Below, piece after piece: positions 6,972 to 15,663 of a DNA stretch of 64,000 nt (position 1 is its first letter; each line of letters opens with the position of its first letter). The translations under genes and the position numbers were made by a program. The notes under the pieces are model-generated. The model saw only the letters and a program-made list of their open reading frames with translations. It was not told the origin of the DNA and did not search any database. The stretch comes from a virus. The DNA is taken from IMG/VR virus record IMGVR_UViG_3300045120_000483, positions 1 through 64,000 of that record. One strand, written 5' to 3'.

Positions 6972-9467
6972 ATGACAAATCCCTTTTCCTCTTATGCTTT
7001 TCCTTCGGCCACCGGGTTAGCTAATCGCAAAATGCCCTACCGTCTGCTTGATACTATCAACGTCAAGGATTTTGGAGCGGTTGGAGATGGGGTGACTGAT
7101 GATTGGGCCGCCATTATGGATGCCCTAAACTGGAATTCTATTTTAGTAACAGCCGCGCAAAAGGCCTATTCCGGAACTGTTCGAATTACTGCTTTGTCGT
7201 GGAACGCGGGGGCAGCAACCGCAACAACAGGCATTCCCCATGGCCTGACGACCGGTGATGAAATAATCCATTTCTTTACATTTTCAACGAACGCTGATTG
7301 GACCGGGGACTTCGTTGTAACTGTTATTGATTCTACAACCTTTACCTATCCCCTACCTACAAATCCAGGTCCCGCCAGCGCGGATATAGGATGCTTTACC
7401 GCTAAAATTCTAAGCGCCACATGGTCGGGAGATGTTGTAACAGTAAACTTTGGGGCTCCCCATCGATTGATCAGCGGGCTCTCCGTCAATATGTTTGGCT
7501 TCTCCTTCGGTGATCTCACTGGTAAAGTCATTACTGTCACAGGTCCCAGACAATTGACATTTCCACTTACGGGCTCCGGAGCCGTCACTCTTCACCCCTT
7601 TTCATGGTTAGCTCCTCCTGCCAAGCTCACAGTCGTGAATTGGCCGGGATTTCCCCCCACCTTCCCATACGCAATATATGGTATGTTTATGGGAGAATAT
7701 TATCCGCCGTGTCTTGCCGGTAGTTATTTTCACAGCGGGGCTGATGTAACCGGGAATGTTATAACTTTCAACTCCCCCTTTCACTGGAATGAAATTGAGG
7801 CAGGAGATAATATTCGACTAGTTACAGCCCTAACTGGTAAGGTTTTTTTTCCGGCCGGTACTTACTATGTCAGTAAGCAGATTCAATTACCAATGGTAGG
7901 GTCTTCCGGTGTTTTCTATGGTACCGGTAACTCCATCATACGCGGCTCATTCCCTGATTTTATCTTCTCAATCAATCAAAAAGCGGCCGGGGCCGGGCCC
8001 GTTCGATTTGATAATCTAACTTTTATCAATGACGATATCAATGGGGGAGGGATGCGATTTGTTAACAACAGCGGATTTTTCTCTGGATGTAAATTTACGG
8101 CCGGACATATCTGTCTTACCCTAGCAAGCACAGATACCCGAAATTCGGCGGCGTTTGACGTTGTAGTAACGGGATGTATGTTCTTTGCCACCCCCGGTTC
8201 GACCGGCTCTTGTGGATTGGCGGCTACGGCCAATAATGGGGAGTATAATGGAAATTATTTTGAAGGATTATACTCTGGCATCCGATGTCAAAATTTCTGT
8301 CAAAATATAGATGGTAGTAAATTTGTTAATTGTGGCACCGGTATAGCATTTGGATATGATCCTGAAGGGATACGTAGCTTCATGAGTTCGTTTTCTACTA
8401 GAGGAAATTATTTCCAAAATTGCGGGGCCGCTATAGATGGTTATAATTATGGGTCATCACGCGCCGAAGGTAATTATATCGTAGGGGGAGCCAACTCAGT
8501 TTATGGATTTTTTGGACAAAACTTCGCGTCTTCACTATTGCGGGGGTTGCATGTTACCGGACAATTTTCTAACACAGCCGTCTTTCCAGCCCCTACTCTA
8601 AGATATGATAGTAGTTTGTTGATATTTCGATCTGTCGGGGGCGAAAATTCCGGTTCCGGAACAGTATGGACAATGCCGATAAGTCAATCCTCAGTCTATA
8701 TGGATAATTGTAATTCACCTTTTATTATAACTTATGATAGGTTAAATGGAAGACGAATAACAAGCGCAACCTATGATTCTGGAACAGGTGTTGCTACCAT
8801 AACAACAGATTCAGACCATCACTTCGAAAATCATAGTCAAAATATCTCAGTAACAAATGTCCTAGTTGGGGGTTCAGCAAATAATAGCTATAATGGTATA
8901 TATGAGCCCATAACCCGTTCAGGAAATACTTTTTCCTATCATGTAAACTTTGCCCCCGGGACTGCTACCGCAAACACTGGAGCTATGTGTGGCGCTCTTC
9001 GGATAGGAACAGGGGGACCAATTAAAACTATGTCCTGGAATACCGGGACTGTGACAGTAGAAACATGGGCCCCCCACGGTATAGCTGATTATGGGACGGC
9101 CACTATTATTGCACAAGTGGGAGGTAATACCAGTAACGGTTATAACGGCACTTTTGGAGTAAGGGTGACCGATCTTACCCATTTTACTTATTCTGTTGTC
9201 TCTGACCCCGGCACAGTGGACCCTTTAAGCTTGACTACTAGTATGCCATCCTTTCAACATAGCCCCTCAACTTATTATCTTAACACATTCGATACAAGAG
9301 GAACAACATTTGATTCCCGGGAAGGTCATTCCAGGATCAATATTAGTGACGGACAAAAGTACACGGGGGGCTTCGCCTCTATTGGGGATTCGATAAAAGG
9401 CGGGGGAAGTCCAGGTCAGCATATGAGTGTCGTCTGGACCAAAAATGGCTTTATTCGAAGAGGATAG
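6972..9467 (+). CDS. Large tailspike with beta-helix and repeated modules
   Basis: 831 residues. The N-terminal anchor (SYAF...RKMPYRLLDT) matches the preceding tailspike and leads into NVKDFGAVGDGVTDD, the start of a pectate-lyase-type beta-helix. The helix is interrupted. A module of roughly 65-70 residues with the pattern W..G..T..T..PHGL...D and TFTY occurs about residues 71-138, a diverged copy at 143-207, and two more at about 595-670 and 683-752 after the main helix. The catalytic residues are not recognisable. The function is probably host surface polysaccharide binding or depolymerisation. Confidence 0.7.
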   Translation: MTNPFSSYAFPSATGLANRKMPYRLLDTINVKDFGAVGDGVTDDWAAIMDALNWNSILVTAAQKAYSGTVRITALSWNAGAATATTGIPHGLTTGDEIIHFFTFSTNADWTGDFVVTVIDSTTFTYPLPTNPGPASADIGCFTAKILSATWSGDVVTVNFGAPHRLISGLSVNMFGFSFGDLTGKVITVTGPRQLTFPLTGSGAVTLHPFSWLAPPAKLTVVNWPGFPPTFPYAIYGMFMGEYYPPCLAGSYFHSGADVTGNVITFNSPFHWNEIEAGDNIRLVTALTGKVFFPAGTYYVSKQIQLPMVGSSGVFYGTGNSIIRGSFPDFIFSINQKAAGAGPVRFDNLTFINDDINGGGMRFVNNSGFFSGCKFTAGHICLTLASTDTRNSAAFDVVVTGCMFFATPGSTGSCGLAATANNGEYNGNYFEGLYSGIRCQNFCQNIDGSKFVNCGTGIAFGYDPEGIRSFMSSFSTRGNYFQNCGAAIDGYNYGSSRAEGNYIVGGANSVYGFFGQNFASSLLRGLHVTGQFSNTAVFPAPTLRYDSSLLIFRSVGGENSGSGTVWTMPISQSSVYMDNCNSPFIITYDRLNGRRITSATYDSGTGVATITTDSDHHFENHSQNISVTNVLVGGSANNSYNGIYEPITRSGNTFSYHVNFAPGTATANTGAMCGALRIGTGGPIKTMSWNTGTVTVETWAPHGIADYGTATIIAQVGGNTSNGYNGTFGVRVTDLTHFTYSVVSDPGTVDPLSLTTSMPSFQHSPSTYYLNTFDTRGTTFDSREGHSRINISDGQKYTGGFASIGDSIKGGGSPGQHMSVVWTKNGFIRRG

Positions 9468-9474
9468 AAGAAAA

Positions 9475-9482
9475 GATAAATA
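9475..9482 (+). promoter_or_regulatory. Late promoter box before protease gene
   Basis: GATAAATA sits 32 nt upstream of the gp21 start and 7 nt after the tailspike stop. Confidence 0.6.
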
Positions 9483-9514
9483 AGATACAATCATTAGGGC
9501 ATAAAAATTAAAAA

Positions 9515-10186
9515 ATGAAACTTTTAACAGAACTTACCCATGAAGTTGAATACCTGAAAGAAGGTAAGGAAGGCTCCCCCCAAAAGCTTTATATCCGGGG
9601 ACCTTTTGCAGAAGCTGAAGTCGGTAACCGCAACAAGCGTTGGTATCCTCTTCCTATTCTGGAACGGGAATTTAATCGTTATCAGACCGAAAACATCAGT
9701 AAAAACAACGCTTTGGGCGAACTGAATCATCCGGCCGGTCCCAATATCAACCTGGATAGGGTTGCCATCAAGATCACTGAGGCCAAACGGGATGGTAACA
9801 AGTTCATTGGCAAGGCCTTAGTCACTGAAACCCCCATGGGGGATATCGTGAAAGGTTTGATTAACTCCGGTGTTCAGTTGGGGGTTTCTACCCGGGCCCT
9901 GGGTTCTTTAAAATACAATTCCCGGACTGAACTGAATGAGGTCCAGGACGATCTTAAACTTCTGGCCGTTGATGTCGTCTCCGATCCCTCCTGCCCATCA
10001 GCTTATGTGAGCGGGCTCCATGAAGGGGCTGAATGGATTTTCAATCCTGCCCTGGGGTCCTGGGTCATTAATACAGTCGAAACCCACAAAAAGGTCATAA
10101 AAGAGGTTTCCCGAAAGAAAATTACCCAGATTCAGACCCGATTATTTGAAGAATTCCTCTCCTCTCTCAAAAATCCTAAATCATAA
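9515..10186 (+). CDS. 21: Prohead core protease gp21
   Basis: 223 residues, the usual size. It matures the prohead by cutting scaffold, capsid and internal proteins after L/I-x-E. The sequence shows the herpesvirus-like serine protease layout of this family: GNRNKRWYP near residues 37-45, GELNHP with the probable catalytic His72, and GVSTRALGS with the probable catalytic Ser125. It is followed directly by scaffold and capsid genes, as in T4. The C-terminal ~60 residues are likely removed by self-cleavage in the family, but I cannot place the site. Confidence 0.9.
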   Translation: MKLLTELTHEVEYLKEGKEGSPQKLYIRGPFAEAEVGNRNKRWYPLPILEREFNRYQTENISKNNALGELNHPAGPNINLDRVAIKITEAKRDGNKFIGKALVTETPMGDIVKGLINSGVQLGVSTRALGSLKYNSRTELNEVQDDLKLLAVDVVSDPSCPSAYVSGLHEGAEWIFNPALGSWVINTVETHKKVIKEVSRKKITQIQTRLFEEFLSSLKNPKS

Positions 10187-10189
10187 ATA
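10182..10189 (+). promoter_or_regulatory. Late promoter box before scaffold gene
   Basis: CATAAATA overlaps the gp21 stop and lies 30 nt before the gp22 start, which has its own AGAAGGA ribosome site. Confidence 0.6.
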
Positions 10190-10219
10190 CATTCAACTAT
10201 CTAGAAGGACAGAAACTTA

Positions 10220-11368
10220 ATGGATAAAGAACTAATCAAGAAATTCGACAAGTTCATTGCTGAAAACGAACACGATTCCCTGGAAAACGCCGTTTCAGCG
10301 TTCGTTCAGACAGAGAAGTTGGATGAAACTGTCAAAGACGCTTTGATCGATCATATCAACACTTCCCTTGAAGAGGATGAAGTTGATGAATCAGCAGGCT
10401 CTGAGACCCTTCATGCCGGTTCGAAAGCCTATGACGATCCCAAGACCAAATTTGAGGTCATTACCGCCGCTATCGGGGCCATGGCCGCCGCAAAAGGCGA
10501 AGATTTGCCATTTTGGCAGGAAGCCCTAAAGCAGTCCATGGAAAACGGTAAAGGTCAGGGTATTCCGGACGGAGCAGCAGAGAAGAATAAGGCTACTATC
10601 AAGCCTCATGCTTCCGCCGCCGTAAAGGAAGCCACAAAGGAAGACCTGGGTAAGATTCTAGCGGAAGCAGAAGGTTTGACCCCCGAATTCAAGGCCAGGG
10701 CATCCACGCTCTTTGAAGCGGCTCTGGAAGCCCGAATTGTCCTGGAATCCACCCGTCTGGAAAGCGAATTTATTCAAAAGCTGGAAGAGGCCTCAGAGGG
10801 TATCCGGGCTGAATTGGTAGAAGGTCTGGATAAGTATCTGGATTGGGCCAAGGACGAATGGATGAAGGAAAATGAAGTCGCCATTCAATCTTCCCTAAAG
10901 TCTGAAATTGCGGAAGACGTAATCAACGGCCTTCGGGACCTTTTGACTGAAAATAACATTCATTTGAATGAGGAAGAAGTCGAAGTAGTCGATGCCATGG
11001 CGGCGAAGATCGATGAACTAGAATCCGCCCTGAATGATGCTATTTCTGCCAATGCAGAACTTCAAGAAGCTGTTGAAAACACTAAGAAAACTGAAGTAGT
11101 TAAGAAATTATCAGAGGGTTTAACCCAAATTGAAGCCGAAAAGCTTCAGACCCTTTCCGAAAACGTGGATTATGAAACTCTGGAAGACTTTTCTACCAAG
11201 GTTAAGACAATCAAGGAATCTCAGTTTGTGAAGGCCGCCAAGACTTCAAAGGTCGGGGAAGCTCTAGAACAGATTGACGAAGAGCGTCTTCCAACCAATC
11301 CAGAGACCTTTGTATCACCAGAAATGAAAGCTTACACACAAGCGATCAGTCGCAACATTGTAAAGTAA
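10220..11368 (+). CDS. 22: Prohead scaffold core protein gp22
   Basis: 382 residues, highly acidic and almost entirely helical with long coiled-coil-like Glu/Leu stretches, as expected for the major scaffold that fills the prohead and is destroyed by gp21. The N-terminal half carries an Ala-rich segment (AIGAMAAAKGEDLP), the middle is Glu-rich, and the C-terminus ends AISRNIVK. The order 21-22-23 is the T4 order. Scaffold proteins diverge fast, so the call depends on position, length and composition. Confidence 0.85.
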   Translation: MDKELIKKFDKFIAENEHDSLENAVSAFVQTEKLDETVKDALIDHINTSLEEDEVDESAGSETLHAGSKAYDDPKTKFEVITAAIGAMAAAKGEDLPFWQEALKQSMENGKGQGIPDGAAEKNKATIKPHASAAVKEATKEDLGKILAEAEGLTPEFKARASTLFEAALEARIVLESTRLESEFIQKLEEASEGIRAELVEGLDKYLDWAKDEWMKENEVAIQSSLKSEIAEDVINGLRDLLTENNIHLNEEEVEVVDAMAAKIDELESALNDAISANAELQEAVENTKKTEVVKKLSEGLTQIEAEKLQTLSENVDYETLEDFSTKVKTIKESQFVKAAKTSKVGEALEQIDEERLPTNPETFVSPEMKAYTQAISRNIVK

Positions 11369-11375
11369 TACTTTC

Positions 11376-11383
11376 TATAAATA
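11376..11383 (+). promoter_or_regulatory. Late promoter box of the major capsid gene
   Basis: TATAAATA here is an exact match to the T4 late promoter core, placed between gp22 and gp23 with a leader of about 36 nt. It is the best anchor for reading the other AAATA boxes as late promoters. Confidence 0.75.
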
Positions 11384-11424
11384 AGAAAAACAAGTCGTTG
11401 TAAAAACGGGAGAATTAAGATACC

Positions 11425-12837
11425 ATGACGAACAAGAAATATACTAATGACGAATTGATCACAAAGTGGATGCCGGTTCTAGAACATGCCGACCTTCCAC
11501 CGATTAAAGATTATCATCGTCGGGTGATTACAGCGACGTTGTTGGAAAACACCAGAGATGCCCTGGAAGTTACCAATCGCTATCAGCGTTTGACCCTTTT
11601 GGGAGAAGCGGCTCCGACCAACTCCATGGGAGCATCCTCTTCAACAGCCGGGGACGGTTCTCTTGATACGTTTGATCCGATCCTGATCTCCCTAATCCGA
11701 AGAGCCATGCCGAACCTTGTGGCTTACGATATCTGCGGCGTTCAGCAAATGAACGGTCCCACCGGACTAATCTTTGCTCTCCGCACCCGTTATGCAACTC
11801 AGTCTGGAGCGGAAGCTTATTATCTGGAAGCTAATTCCGGTCACTCCGCCAGAGGGGGTGCCAACGCCACCGCTGTGCAGGCTGGTTATTCCGCAGCTAA
11901 CGTTGTGGGTGGTCAGGCCGTAAACATCAATGCCAACTCCACGATTACAGGTATTCCGGGCGTTTCCAACAACGTCGGCGGAAACACCTATAACTTTGCG
12001 GGTGGTATGAGCCGAACTATTTCTGAAGGTTTGGGTGGTAATACCACTGCGATCTTCCCAGAAATGGCATTCTCCATTGAGAAGGTTTCCGTCACTGCGA
12101 TGGAAAGAGCTTTGAAGGCCGAATGGTCCATGGAAATGGCTCAGGACCTTAAGGCAATTCATGGTCTTGATGCCGAATCCCTTCTGTCCAATCTTCTTCA
12201 GACAGAATTGCTTGCGGAAATCAACAGAGAAGTTGTTCGAACCGTTAACGTAACGGCCGTCTCAGGTTCTCAGGTTGACGTTACCTCCGCCGGTACTTTC
12301 GACCTTGACGTTGATGCCAACGGTCGATGGATGATTGAAAAGTTCAAGGGCTTGCATTTCCAGCTTCAGCGTGAAGCCAACCAGATTGCAAAGGACACCC
12401 GTCGCGGGCGGGGCAACCTGATCATCTGTAGTTCTGACGTAGCTTCGGCTCTTCAGCAGACCGGTCAGTTGGACTACAAGACTGCCCTTACTGGTAACAG
12501 CCTGGAAGTCGATGATACTGGCAATACCTTTGTCGGTGTTTTGAACGGCCAATTTAAAGTTTTCATTGACCCTTACGCGATTGGTGCAAACTATATGACG
12601 GTCGGTTATAAGGGTAAGGACGCAATGGACGCCGGACTATTCTATTGTCCATACGTTCCGCTTCAGTTGTTGAAGGGTCAGAACCCCGATACGTTCCAAC
12701 CCAAACTGGGCTTTAAGACAAGATACGGTATGGTAGCGAATCCATTCTCTGATGGTTCAACTGCGGCCGGTACCGGTGCTCTTACTCAGGACTCTAACGT
12801 TTATTATCGGAGAACCATTGTAACACACATCGGCTAA
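11425..12837 (+). CDS. 23: Major capsid protein gp23
   Basis: 470 residues. The N-terminal ~61 residues form a helical delta domain ending LTLLGE/AAP, which fits the gp21 rule and sits where T4 gp23 is cut after Glu65. Family landmarks include LISLIRRAMPNLVAYDICG and MNGPTGLIFALR near residues 90-120 and RGRGNLIICSSDVASAL in the middle. The gene ends at a strong terminator, closing the head operon, and begins after a perfect late promoter box. Confidence 0.95.
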   Translation: MTNKKYTNDELITKWMPVLEHADLPPIKDYHRRVITATLLENTRDALEVTNRYQRLTLLGEAAPTNSMGASSSTAGDGSLDTFDPILISLIRRAMPNLVAYDICGVQQMNGPTGLIFALRTRYATQSGAEAYYLEANSGHSARGGANATAVQAGYSAANVVGGQAVNINANSTITGIPGVSNNVGGNTYNFAGGMSRTISEGLGGNTTAIFPEMAFSIEKVSVTAMERALKAEWSMEMAQDLKAIHGLDAESLLSNLLQTELLAEINREVVRTVNVTAVSGSQVDVTSAGTFDLDVDANGRWMIEKFKGLHFQLQREANQIAKDTRRGRGNLIICSSDVASALQQTGQLDYKTALTGNSLEVDDTGNTFVGVLNGQFKVFIDPYAIGANYMTVGYKGKDAMDAGLFYCPYVPLQLLKGQNPDTFQPKLGFKTRYGMVANPFSDGSTAAGTGALTQDSNVYYRRTIVTHIG

Positions 12838-12888
12838 AAATGCTATTTTTTAGCTCTTGACAAGATAAGTCTTTTCATATAGACTTAG

Positions 12889-12920
12889 AATTTAGGGGAT
12901 CAAACTCCCCTAAATTTTTT
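12889..12920 (+). terminator. Rho-independent terminator after gp23
   Basis: An 11-bp stem (12889-12899 with 12906-12916) and a 6-nt loop are followed by a T run to 12920. It ends the head operon. Confidence 0.85.
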
Positions 12921-12953
12921 GCCCAACATTTCAACCCAAGTTAGGATTTAAGA

Positions 12954-14321
12954 ATGACATTAAATGAAGTACGATCATTGATTCATGAAGGAAAATCTAT
13001 CTCCGAAATTGAAAAAATCATCAATGTCTCTAGATACCATATTGAACAACACATCAAACAACACAAAATCCCCTATCAAAAACAATCTACAACGGTCTCA
13101 GTTCTTTGCCCCGATCTCCCACACCTCAGGCAACTTATTGAGGTTGAAGGTAAACGATATCAAGACTGTGCAGAAATCTTTGGTGTTTCCCATTACAAAA
13201 TATGGAGATGGTGTGAAGCCAATAACATAAAAACCACTCACCAACCCCATATCAAGAAAGAAGCTCCTCCCATCGATACTCTCAAATCAGAGTATGAATC
13301 TGGTCTGACCTTTTTAGACCTGGGAAAAAAATATAATGTTTCAAATGTCACCGTTCGAAAATGGTTCAAGGAACATAACATTCCAATCCGCACTCATTCG
13401 GAAACTCAGAAAATTGGAAGAGTAAAGCTGGTCGAACGAACTGGTCAGACCTATTTTCCACCTGTTGATGGTTTCCAGCCTAAATGGACAAGTGCTGGGG
13501 AAACAGAAGTAAAAACCTTTCTGAATAATTTAGGGTTTGATTTCAAGAAAAGACGACTGAATAATGGTAAAATGGAAGTCGATCTTCTAGATGAAAATCT
13601 TAAGATTGGAGTGGAGTTTTGTGGTCTTCAATACCATCATGAAGGGCCCCCAAACTTTCGTACCCGAACCTACCATTATGAAAAGTGGAAAAATTGTCAG
13701 GATCAGGGAATCCGTCTGTTCACAATCTTTGATCATGAATGGGAAAAGAGAAAACCACAAATTCAAAATTTCCTGAAGTCCTCTTTAGGGAAATTCGAAC
13801 GTCGGTTCTATGCCAAAGACCTAGAAGTACGGACTTGTGAAGACACCAGCTTTCTTACAAATTATCACATCCAAGGTGCTCCGAATGTCCAAGAAATGTT
13901 CGGACTCTATACCAAGGAAGAAGAGTTAATGGGCGTAGTTGCCTTTGGTAGACACCCCCGTATTTCCACAATGACTGTGCTAAACAGGCTTTGCTTCAAA
14001 CCAGAAGTTCAAATTGTAGGGGGAGCCTCTAAACTAATTCAAAACGCCCTTACCCGAATGAACACACCCGAAATAATCACTTGGTCGGATAATCGCTGGT
14101 CAACCGGTGGAGTATATCAAAACTGTGGTTTTACCAAAGAGAAAGACCTAGGACCCGACTACTTCTATGTCAAAAACGGGGACAAAGTAAAATCCAAACA
14201 ATCCATGAAAAAGGGATTGATTGGATGTCCTCCAGATATCACTGAAAGGGAGTTTCTATTCAATCAAGGTTGGTACAGAGTTTGGGATTGTGGAAAAATT
14301 CGGTGGCGTTTGATCAAGTAA
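12954..14321 (+). CDS. Free-standing homing endonuclease, HTH repeats plus Vsr-like nuclease
   Basis: 455 residues. Three helix-turn-helix units of about 38 residues are repeated at the N-terminus (about 1-40, 55-95, 103-140), each ending in a short H/N-x-I-x motif. A Vsr-like / EDxHD nuclease domain follows (about 180-270), with MEVDLLDENLKIGVEFCG, a YHHE segment and LFTIFDHEW. The C-terminal part (about 285-420) resembles an acetyltransferase-like fold often seen beside such nucleases (GVVAFGRHPR, IVGGASKLI, SDNRWSTGGVYQNCGF). It sits between gp23 and its neighbour, on the head-gene strand, a classic site for a homing gene. It has no good late promoter. Confidence 0.75.
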   Translation: MTLNEVRSLIHEGKSISEIEKIINVSRYHIEQHIKQHKIPYQKQSTTVSVLCPDLPHLRQLIEVEGKRYQDCAEIFGVSHYKIWRWCEANNIKTTHQPHIKKEAPPIDTLKSEYESGLTFLDLGKKYNVSNVTVRKWFKEHNIPIRTHSETQKIGRVKLVERTGQTYFPPVDGFQPKWTSAGETEVKTFLNNLGFDFKKRRLNNGKMEVDLLDENLKIGVEFCGLQYHHEGPPNFRTRTYHYEKWKNCQDQGIRLFTIFDHEWEKRKPQIQNFLKSSLGKFERRFYAKDLEVRTCEDTSFLTNYHIQGAPNVQEMFGLYTKEEELMGVVAFGRHPRISTMTVLNRLCFKPEVQIVGGASKLIQNALTRMNTPEIITWSDNRWSTGGVYQNCGFTKEKDLGPDYFYVKNGDKVKSKQSMKKGLIGCPPDITEREFLFNQGWYRVWDCGKIRWRLIK

Positions 14322-14339
14322 TCGCCCTGGAAGATTACT
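14317..14339. terminator. Hairpin between convergent genes
   Basis: A 7-bp stem AGTAATC/GATTACT with a 9-nt loop spans the junction of the homing gene and the minus-strand operon. It lacks a T run, so termination is only likely. Confidence 0.35.
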
Positions 14340-14571
14340 GCTTCAGAATAACTTCCACTCCGGTCGGAACATCCCAACCGGCTATTAAATCTCTCACATA
14401 TGCCTCATCGGTCGCCAAATTACTCCGACTATAGCTATCCCCACCATCCTCTAGAACGATAACAGAATACCTCCCAACCAGACACAGACGATCCTTTCTG
14501 TCTACTATCAGAAAGGGATATTTCGACCGATCAGGTTTCTTTTCGGCATGTAAATTGATCTTAATTTCCAT
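14335..14571 (-). CDS. Small early protein, paralogue of 15079-15324
   Basis: 78 residues. The start at 14571 was chosen because a GGAGG ribosome site precedes it and it overlaps the upstream stop (TGATG). It shares the core YPFLIVDRKDRLCLVG...VIVL and a C-terminal P.G..V.L motif with the product at 15079-15324, so the two arose by duplication. It is the last gene of the early operon. Function unknown. Confidence 0.6.
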   Translation of the reverse strand: MEIKINLHAEKKPDRSKYPFLIVDRKDRLCLVGRYSVIVLEDGGDSYSRSNLATDEAYVRDLIAGWDVPTGVEVILKQ

Positions 14572-14885
14572 CACAGTTCCTCCCATTTCTCTTCAATGAT
14601 ATCTGCTATTTCGTCAAATGTGAAGCCATTATCATTCAGGGATACTAAAGCATCATCATCAAATCTACCGGTACGATTTTTAGGTTTCATTCCGGCTAGT
14701 TCAACGGCCTCCGAAGAAAGATACTTCCGTCTTGTATTATTCTTATTATCAACTGGTAACCCCAGGACGACGTGTAACCGTCCCAGGCAACAATAACCCC
14801 CCTCCATATCCTGTAGGTAACCTCTTCCCTGCTTGGGGCCGCTTCGAAGGTCTGCAATCCACTTGTCTGCTATTTCTTTCTTCAT
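14571..14885 (-). CDS. Early protein of the MKKEIADKW family, copy 1
   Basis: 104 residues from MKKEIADKW; this start forms an ATGA overlap with the upstream gene. Family landmarks are WIADLRSGPKQG, GYCCLGRLHVVLG, an LSSEAVELAG segment and a C-terminal LNDNGFTFDEIADIIE. Close relatives lie at 16720 and 17574 and a distant one at 15663. To my knowledge this family (YCCLG plus LND-G-x-x-F-EIA) is widespread in phages without a known role. Confidence 0.65.
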   Translation of the reverse strand: MKKEIADKWIADLRSGPKQGRGYLQDMEGGYCCLGRLHVVLGLPVDNKNNTRRKYLSSEAVELAGMKPKNRTGRFDDDALVSLNDNGFTFDEIADIIEEKWEEL

Positions 14886-15082
14886 GTAAAAGCGTGCCAT
14901 CCCATTCCATCTTCAAAGGCCCAACCTAGCTCTTCCAGCCGCCGACAGTCCTTCTCCGACATTTCCCCTTTCTCAACGGGACCGCACCAGAACTCATCAT
15001 GAGCCGCCGAAGTACAATAATCATCTTCATCCAGATATTTGCCTAGGATCGACAAACCCTCTGAAAATGCTCCGAAATTCAT
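14882..15082 (-). CDS. Small acidic early protein, hypothetical
   Basis: 66 residues, acidic, with a CTSAAHDEFWCGP segment followed by a DCRRLEELGW helix. It overlaps both neighbours by four bases (ATGA), so it is firmly part of the operon. Similar short proteins with HDxxW and LGW motifs occur in other phages, but no function is known. Confidence 0.6.
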   Translation of the reverse strand: MNFGAFSEGLSILGKYLDEDDYCTSAAHDEFWCGPVEKGEMSEKDCRRLEELGWAFEDGMGWHAFT

Positions 15083-15324
15083 TGACTTAACCTCACCGTT
15101 ATGCCGACCGGAACCCTCCAGAATCGCGCTACATTCTGGACAAAATCCTCCCTAGCAACAGAGGGGTAGCCTGCCATAGAGTACCCGTTCCCATTTGCCT
15201 TCTCATCCAGAATAATGATAGCATACTTCCCGACCAGACAAAGCTGATTAGAACGATCATAGGCCAGATAGGGATACTTCCGGGGGGCGTCTACAGATGG
15301 GTTTTGTTCAATTTCTATCTTCAT
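15079..15324 (-). CDS. Small early protein, paralogue of 14335-14571
   Basis: 81 residues from MKIEIEQ, 8 nt after a GGAG site; an ATG two codons earlier overlaps the upstream stop and is an alternative. The core YPYLAYDRSNQLCLVGKYAIIIL matches the gene at 14335, and the ends (VPVGITVRLSQ and VPTGVEVILKQ) match as well. Function unknown. Confidence 0.6.
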   Translation of the reverse strand: MKIEIEQNPSVDAPRKYPYLAYDRSNQLCLVGKYAIIILDEKANGNGYSMAGYPSVAREDFVQNVARFWRVPVGITVRLSQ

Positions 15325-15326
15325 GG

Positions 15327-15663
15327 TCATTTCTCCTTCTTTTGAGATTTAATCTTTTTCAGCACATCACTATAAGTCCAAGCGATCTCTGGTTCTAAGT
15401 GATAAGACTCCCTTGAAATTTCATTCAGAATCGGAGGATACTCAAACCACCAATTTATCCACCAATTACCCCTTACAATGTAATGATTAGTTACCCATGA
15501 AAACGGAATATCATGGGCCTTCAGGAACCGGGCCAGAAGACAATCCCTTCGGAGAAGCATACTTATACTCCGAAGGCGGACAACTTCGAACCCACGTTTC
15601 TAGGTTCTCCACAGTCATCAATTTTTCAAGCTTTTTTACCCAGATTTTCTTCCACCATCCCAT
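15327..15663 (-). pseudogene. Frameshifted copy of the 16052-16720 repeat protein
   Basis: The gene should start at 15663, where ATG overlaps the upstream stop (TGATG). The first frame reads KLEKLMTVENLETW...YKYASPKG and then runs out of homology. The next frame resumes CLLARFLKAHDIPF and continues to 15327. The paralogue at 16052 has the same two pieces joined (KLEKLMTVENLKAW...CLLSRFLMAHG). Removing one G from the GGG at about 15547-15549 restores one frame. Either the copy is broken, the base is a sequencing error, or frameshifting occurs. The function of the family is unknown. Confidence 0.65.

Noticed and set aside
12857-12885. TTGACA with a 17-nt spacer and TAGACT after gp23
   Set aside because: It points into the strong terminator 4 nt downstream and the -10 is part of a small AAGTCT/AGACTT hairpin, so it is probably not a working promoter.
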